Below the pieces are notes generated by a model, which ran no database searches, was not told the DNA's origin, and saw nothing but the letters and a program-made list of their open reading frames with translations. This document shows, piece by piece, positions 62,179-64,000 of a stretch of DNA of 64,000 nucleotides. Where the stretch lies: the NCBI RefSeq assembly GCF_014596475.1, contig NZ_MECJ01000033.1:62001-126000 (forward strand). Reading direction: 5' to 3'. Source of the DNA: Streptomyces sp. CBMA152. GTDB lineage: Bacteria > Actinomycetota > Actinomycetes > Streptomycetales > Streptomycetaceae. Numbering within the stretch: position 1 is the stretch's first letter; each line of letters starts with the position of its first letter. Both the position numbers and the translations under genes were made by a program.

Positions 62179-62211
62179 GGGTCGGGCTCGACAGCGGGCT
62201 CAACAGCGGAG

Positions 62212-62240
62212 AGGGGGCCGGGGCATCGCCCCGGCCCCCT
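62212..62240. terminator. Bidirectional hairpin after nadE
   Basis: AGGGGGCCGGGGC pairs with GCCCCGGCCCCCT (13 bp) over a 3-nt ATC loop, between the convergent nadE and EEP genes. Confidence 0.8.
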
Positions 62241-62259
62241 CCGCGTACCAGGAAGCCGC

Positions 62260-63282
62260 TCAGATCTTCAGGCGCGCCGCGATCGGCAAGTGGTCGCTCG
62301 CCGTCCGCCCCAGCGTCCACGACGACTTCGGCTCGACGCCCTTGACCATGATCTGGTCGATCCGGGCCATCGGGAACGACGCGGGCCAGGTGAAGCCGAA
62401 CCCGTTGCCCGCCGCGCCCTGCGTGGACCGCATCTGCGAGGTGATGTTGTTCAGGGCGCGGTCGTTCATCGTGCCGTTGAGGTCGCCGAGCAGGACGACC
62501 TTCTTCAGCGGGTCGCCCGCGATCGCGTCACCGAGGGCGTCGGCGCTGGCGTCGCGCTGGCGCGCGGTGAACCCGGCGCTGAGCTTCACGCGTACCGAGG
62601 GCATGTGCGCCACGTACACCTTCACCTGGCCGACGGGCGCGTTCACGGTGGCCCGCATGGCGCGGACCCAGCCGATCTTGATGTCGACCGGCTCGGCCTG
62701 GCTGAGCGGGTACTTGCTCCACAGGCCCACCGTGCCCTGCACCGAGTGGTGCGGGAAGGCCCCGGCCAGCGCCTTCTCGTACGCGGGGACCTTGTCGCCC
62801 GGCAGTTCCTCCAGGGCCAGCACCTCGGCGCCGGAGGCGATGAGCTTGCGGGCGGTGCCGGCCGGGTCGGGGTTGTCGGCGTTGACGTTGTGGGTGGCGA
62901 CGACGAGGTTGCCGCCCTTGCTCTCCTTGTCGGTGAGCAGTCCGCCGAAAAGATTCAGCCATACGGTCGCGGGGAGCAGCAGGGCGATCAGGGCGGTCGC
63001 CGAGCGACGCCACAGGGCGAAGCCCAGGAGCACCGGGACGAACAGCCCCAGCCACGGCAGGAAGGTTTCGGTGAGGCTGCCCAGGTTGCCGATCCGGTTG
63101 GGGATCTGCGCGTGGACCAGCATGACCAGCGAGATCAGGACCGCGAGCGCGGCCAGGACGATGCCGCGCCGCCAGATGCCGGTGTCCCCGCGCCAGCCGT
63201 CCAGCAGGCGCCGGACCCGGGATCCGGAGCGCTCGCCCTCCGCGCTGCCGTTCCCCGTCTCCGCCAAGTACGCCCGCGTCAT
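62260..63282 (-). CDS. Membrane-bound endonuclease/exonuclease/phosphatase (EEP) family protein
   Basis: The 340-aa protein has three membrane helices at about residues 40-58, 68-88 and 92-112 in its N-terminal third. The EEP domain follows, starting VATHNVNADNPD (about 128), with the catalytic Asp/Asn pairs LALEELPGD, VVLLGDLNGTMND and the terminal SDHLPIAARL. Proteins of this type cleave phosphodiester bonds, often in lipids, and face outside. ATG 63282 follows GAGGG. It is divergent from panB. Confidence 0.9.
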   Translation of the reverse strand: MTRAYLAETGNGSAEGERSGSRVRRLLDGWRGDTGIWRRGIVLAALAVLISLVMLVHAQIPNRIGNLGSLTETFLPWLGLFVPVLLGFALWRRSATALIALLLPATVWLNLFGGLLTDKESKGGNLVVATHNVNADNPDPAGTARKLIASGAEVLALEELPGDKVPAYEKALAGAFPHHSVQGTVGLWSKYPLSQAEPVDIKIGWVRAMRATVNAPVGQVKVYVAHMPSVRVKLSAGFTARQRDASADALGDAIAGDPLKKVVLLGDLNGTMNDRALNNITSQMRSTQGAAGNGFGFTWPASFPMARIDQIMVKGVEPKSSWTLGRTASDHLPIAARLKI

Positions 63283-63586
63283 ACCGCTGCCCTCACTGCC
63301 TTGCGTTCTCGCACACCCTCGCCCCGATGACCCTAGGCGATGACGGGTGGGCTTTCCCTGTCGTCGTACTGCCGATGACGAGAGGGCGCGACCGGGGGTT
63401 CCAGAGGTCACGCCTGTGACGGCGGCTGTGACAAAACGCGCATATTTGCAGGCCACAGTGGTTCAAAGCTCACGTACTTATGTGACCGAGGCACCCACTT
63501 CCCGTCGACGGGGGCGGGATGCCACCATGGAAGTGGTCCGGAGACGCCGTCAGGGCGCTTCGAGATGACGAACAGGAGCCGTTGCG
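63283..63586. promoter_or_regulatory. Divergent EEP/panB gap with TGTGAC repeats
   Basis: This 304-bp gap has no gene. TGTGAC occurs at 63415, 63427 and 63481; the first is the right half of an inverted repeat GTCAC-n4-GTGAC (63407-63420). Such short repeats in front of a biosynthetic gene suggest a protein-binding site. No clear -10/-35 for panB was found. Confidence 0.4.
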
Positions 63587-64000
63587 ATGACGCAACAACT
63601 CAAGGCTGCGCAGAATCAGGCGGAACGTTCCGACAGCAGCAAGGCGCTGTACGGGGGCAAGTCGACGCGCCGCGTGTCCATCCATGACATCGCCGCCGCC
63701 AAGGCGCGGGGCGAGAAGTGGCCCATGCTCACCGCGTACGACGCGATGACCGCGTCCGTCTTCGACGAGGCCGGGATCCCGGTCCTCCTCGTCGGCGACT
63801 CCATGGGCAACTGCCACCTCGGCTACGAGACGACCGTGCCGGTCACGCTCGACGAGATCGCCATCCTCTCCGCCGCGGTCGTACGGGGCAGCAAGCGCGC
63901 CCTGGTCGTGGCGGACCTGCCGTTCGGCACCTACCAGGAGGGTCCGGTGCAGGCCCTGCGCAGCGCCACCCGCCTGATCAAGGAGGCCGGCGTCGGGGCC
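63587..64000 (+). CDS. panB: 3-methyl-2-oxobutanoate hydroxymethyltransferase PanB (partial)
   Basis: PanB is the first committed enzyme of pantothenate (vitamin B5/CoA) synthesis; it adds a hydroxymethyl group from methylene-tetrahydrofolate to alpha-ketoisovalerate. The first 138 codons are present; the gene runs out of the window. Signatures: LTAYDAMTASVFDEAGI, VLLVGDSMGN, LGYETTVPVTLDEI and VVADLPFGTY. The ATG 63587 has AGGAG 8 nt upstream. The extra N-terminal 30 residues or so (Gln/Ser-rich) are usual for Streptomyces PanB. Confidence 0.96.
   Translation, partial: MTQQLKAAQNQAERSDSSKALYGGKSTRRVSIHDIAAAKARGEKWPMLTAYDAMTASVFDEAGIPVLLVGDSMGNCHLGYETTVPVTLDEIAILSAAVVRGSKRALVVADLPFGTYQEGPVQALRSATRLIKEAGVGA

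Overview
This window looks like the chromosomal core of a Streptomyces (very high GC, GTG/TTG starts, strong third-position GC bias). Its gene order, lipB-lipA-(DUF4191)-(RDD)-glnA ... glnII ... malEFG/malR ... glnE ... glnA2 ... nadE ... panB, is the one I recall for the S. coelicolor SCO219x-SCO225x region. I made this assignment from memory of gene order and protein motifs, not from a database search. I see no rRNA, tRNA, prophage, IS element or CRISPR array.

Layout. 1-3.3 kb: tail of an epimerase-like gene, an FAD amine-oxidase-like protein, and a large HTH regulator transcribed leftward. 3.5-5.4 kb: lipoic acid synthesis (lipB, lipA). 5.7-7.3 kb: small and membrane proteins closed by a strong bidirectional terminator. 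7.4-12.4 kb: nitrogen assimilation, with glnA (GSI) and glnII (GSII), each preceded by a GlnR-type operator, and small redox genes between them. 12.6-15.5 kb: a possible 39-aa peptide gene, an orphan winged-helix regulator and a two-component pair. 15.7-25.9 kb: an RlmG-type methyltransferase, secreted and lipoproteins, a GH89 enzyme, a rhomboid-like protein, a tyrosine phosphatase and an unusual membrane protein. 26-28.7 kb: a ferritin-like hydrolase, a 2Fe-2S reductase and a TetR regulator. 28.7-33 kb: a GNAT enzyme, a receiver-PP2C phosphatase and an ATPase/TPR regulator. 33.2-42.6 kb: maltose/maltodextrin locus in which malEFG is flanked on both sides by a GH13 glucosidase followed by a LacI regulator. 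42.7-54.7 kb: PAP2 protein, glnE, a phosphoesterase-MFS-propeller operon, glnA2 and an APC permease. 54.8-64 kb: small exported proteins, an S53 protease, a hydrolase pair, nadE, an EEP-family phosphodiesterase and the start of panB.

How the genes work together. The strongest theme is nitrogen: GSI carries the adenylylation tyrosine (Tyr397) that the GlnE encoded 36 kb away would modify, GSII and the GlnA2-type enzyme do not follow that pattern, and nadE also uses glutamine. The second theme is alpha-glucan uptake. MalEFG imports maltodextrin, the GH13 enzymes release glucose from it, and MalR-family repressors would act on CTTGCAAG-type operators in the malE/glucosidase divergent region.

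Accessory signals that gene calls do not explain: a dispersed intergenic repeat (core GCGCAGTTCCCCGCGCCCC) present six times, almost always 3' of genes; a 600-bp island of GC palindromes; and many genes whose start codon lies 6-9 nt after a TANNNT box, suggesting leaderless transcripts.
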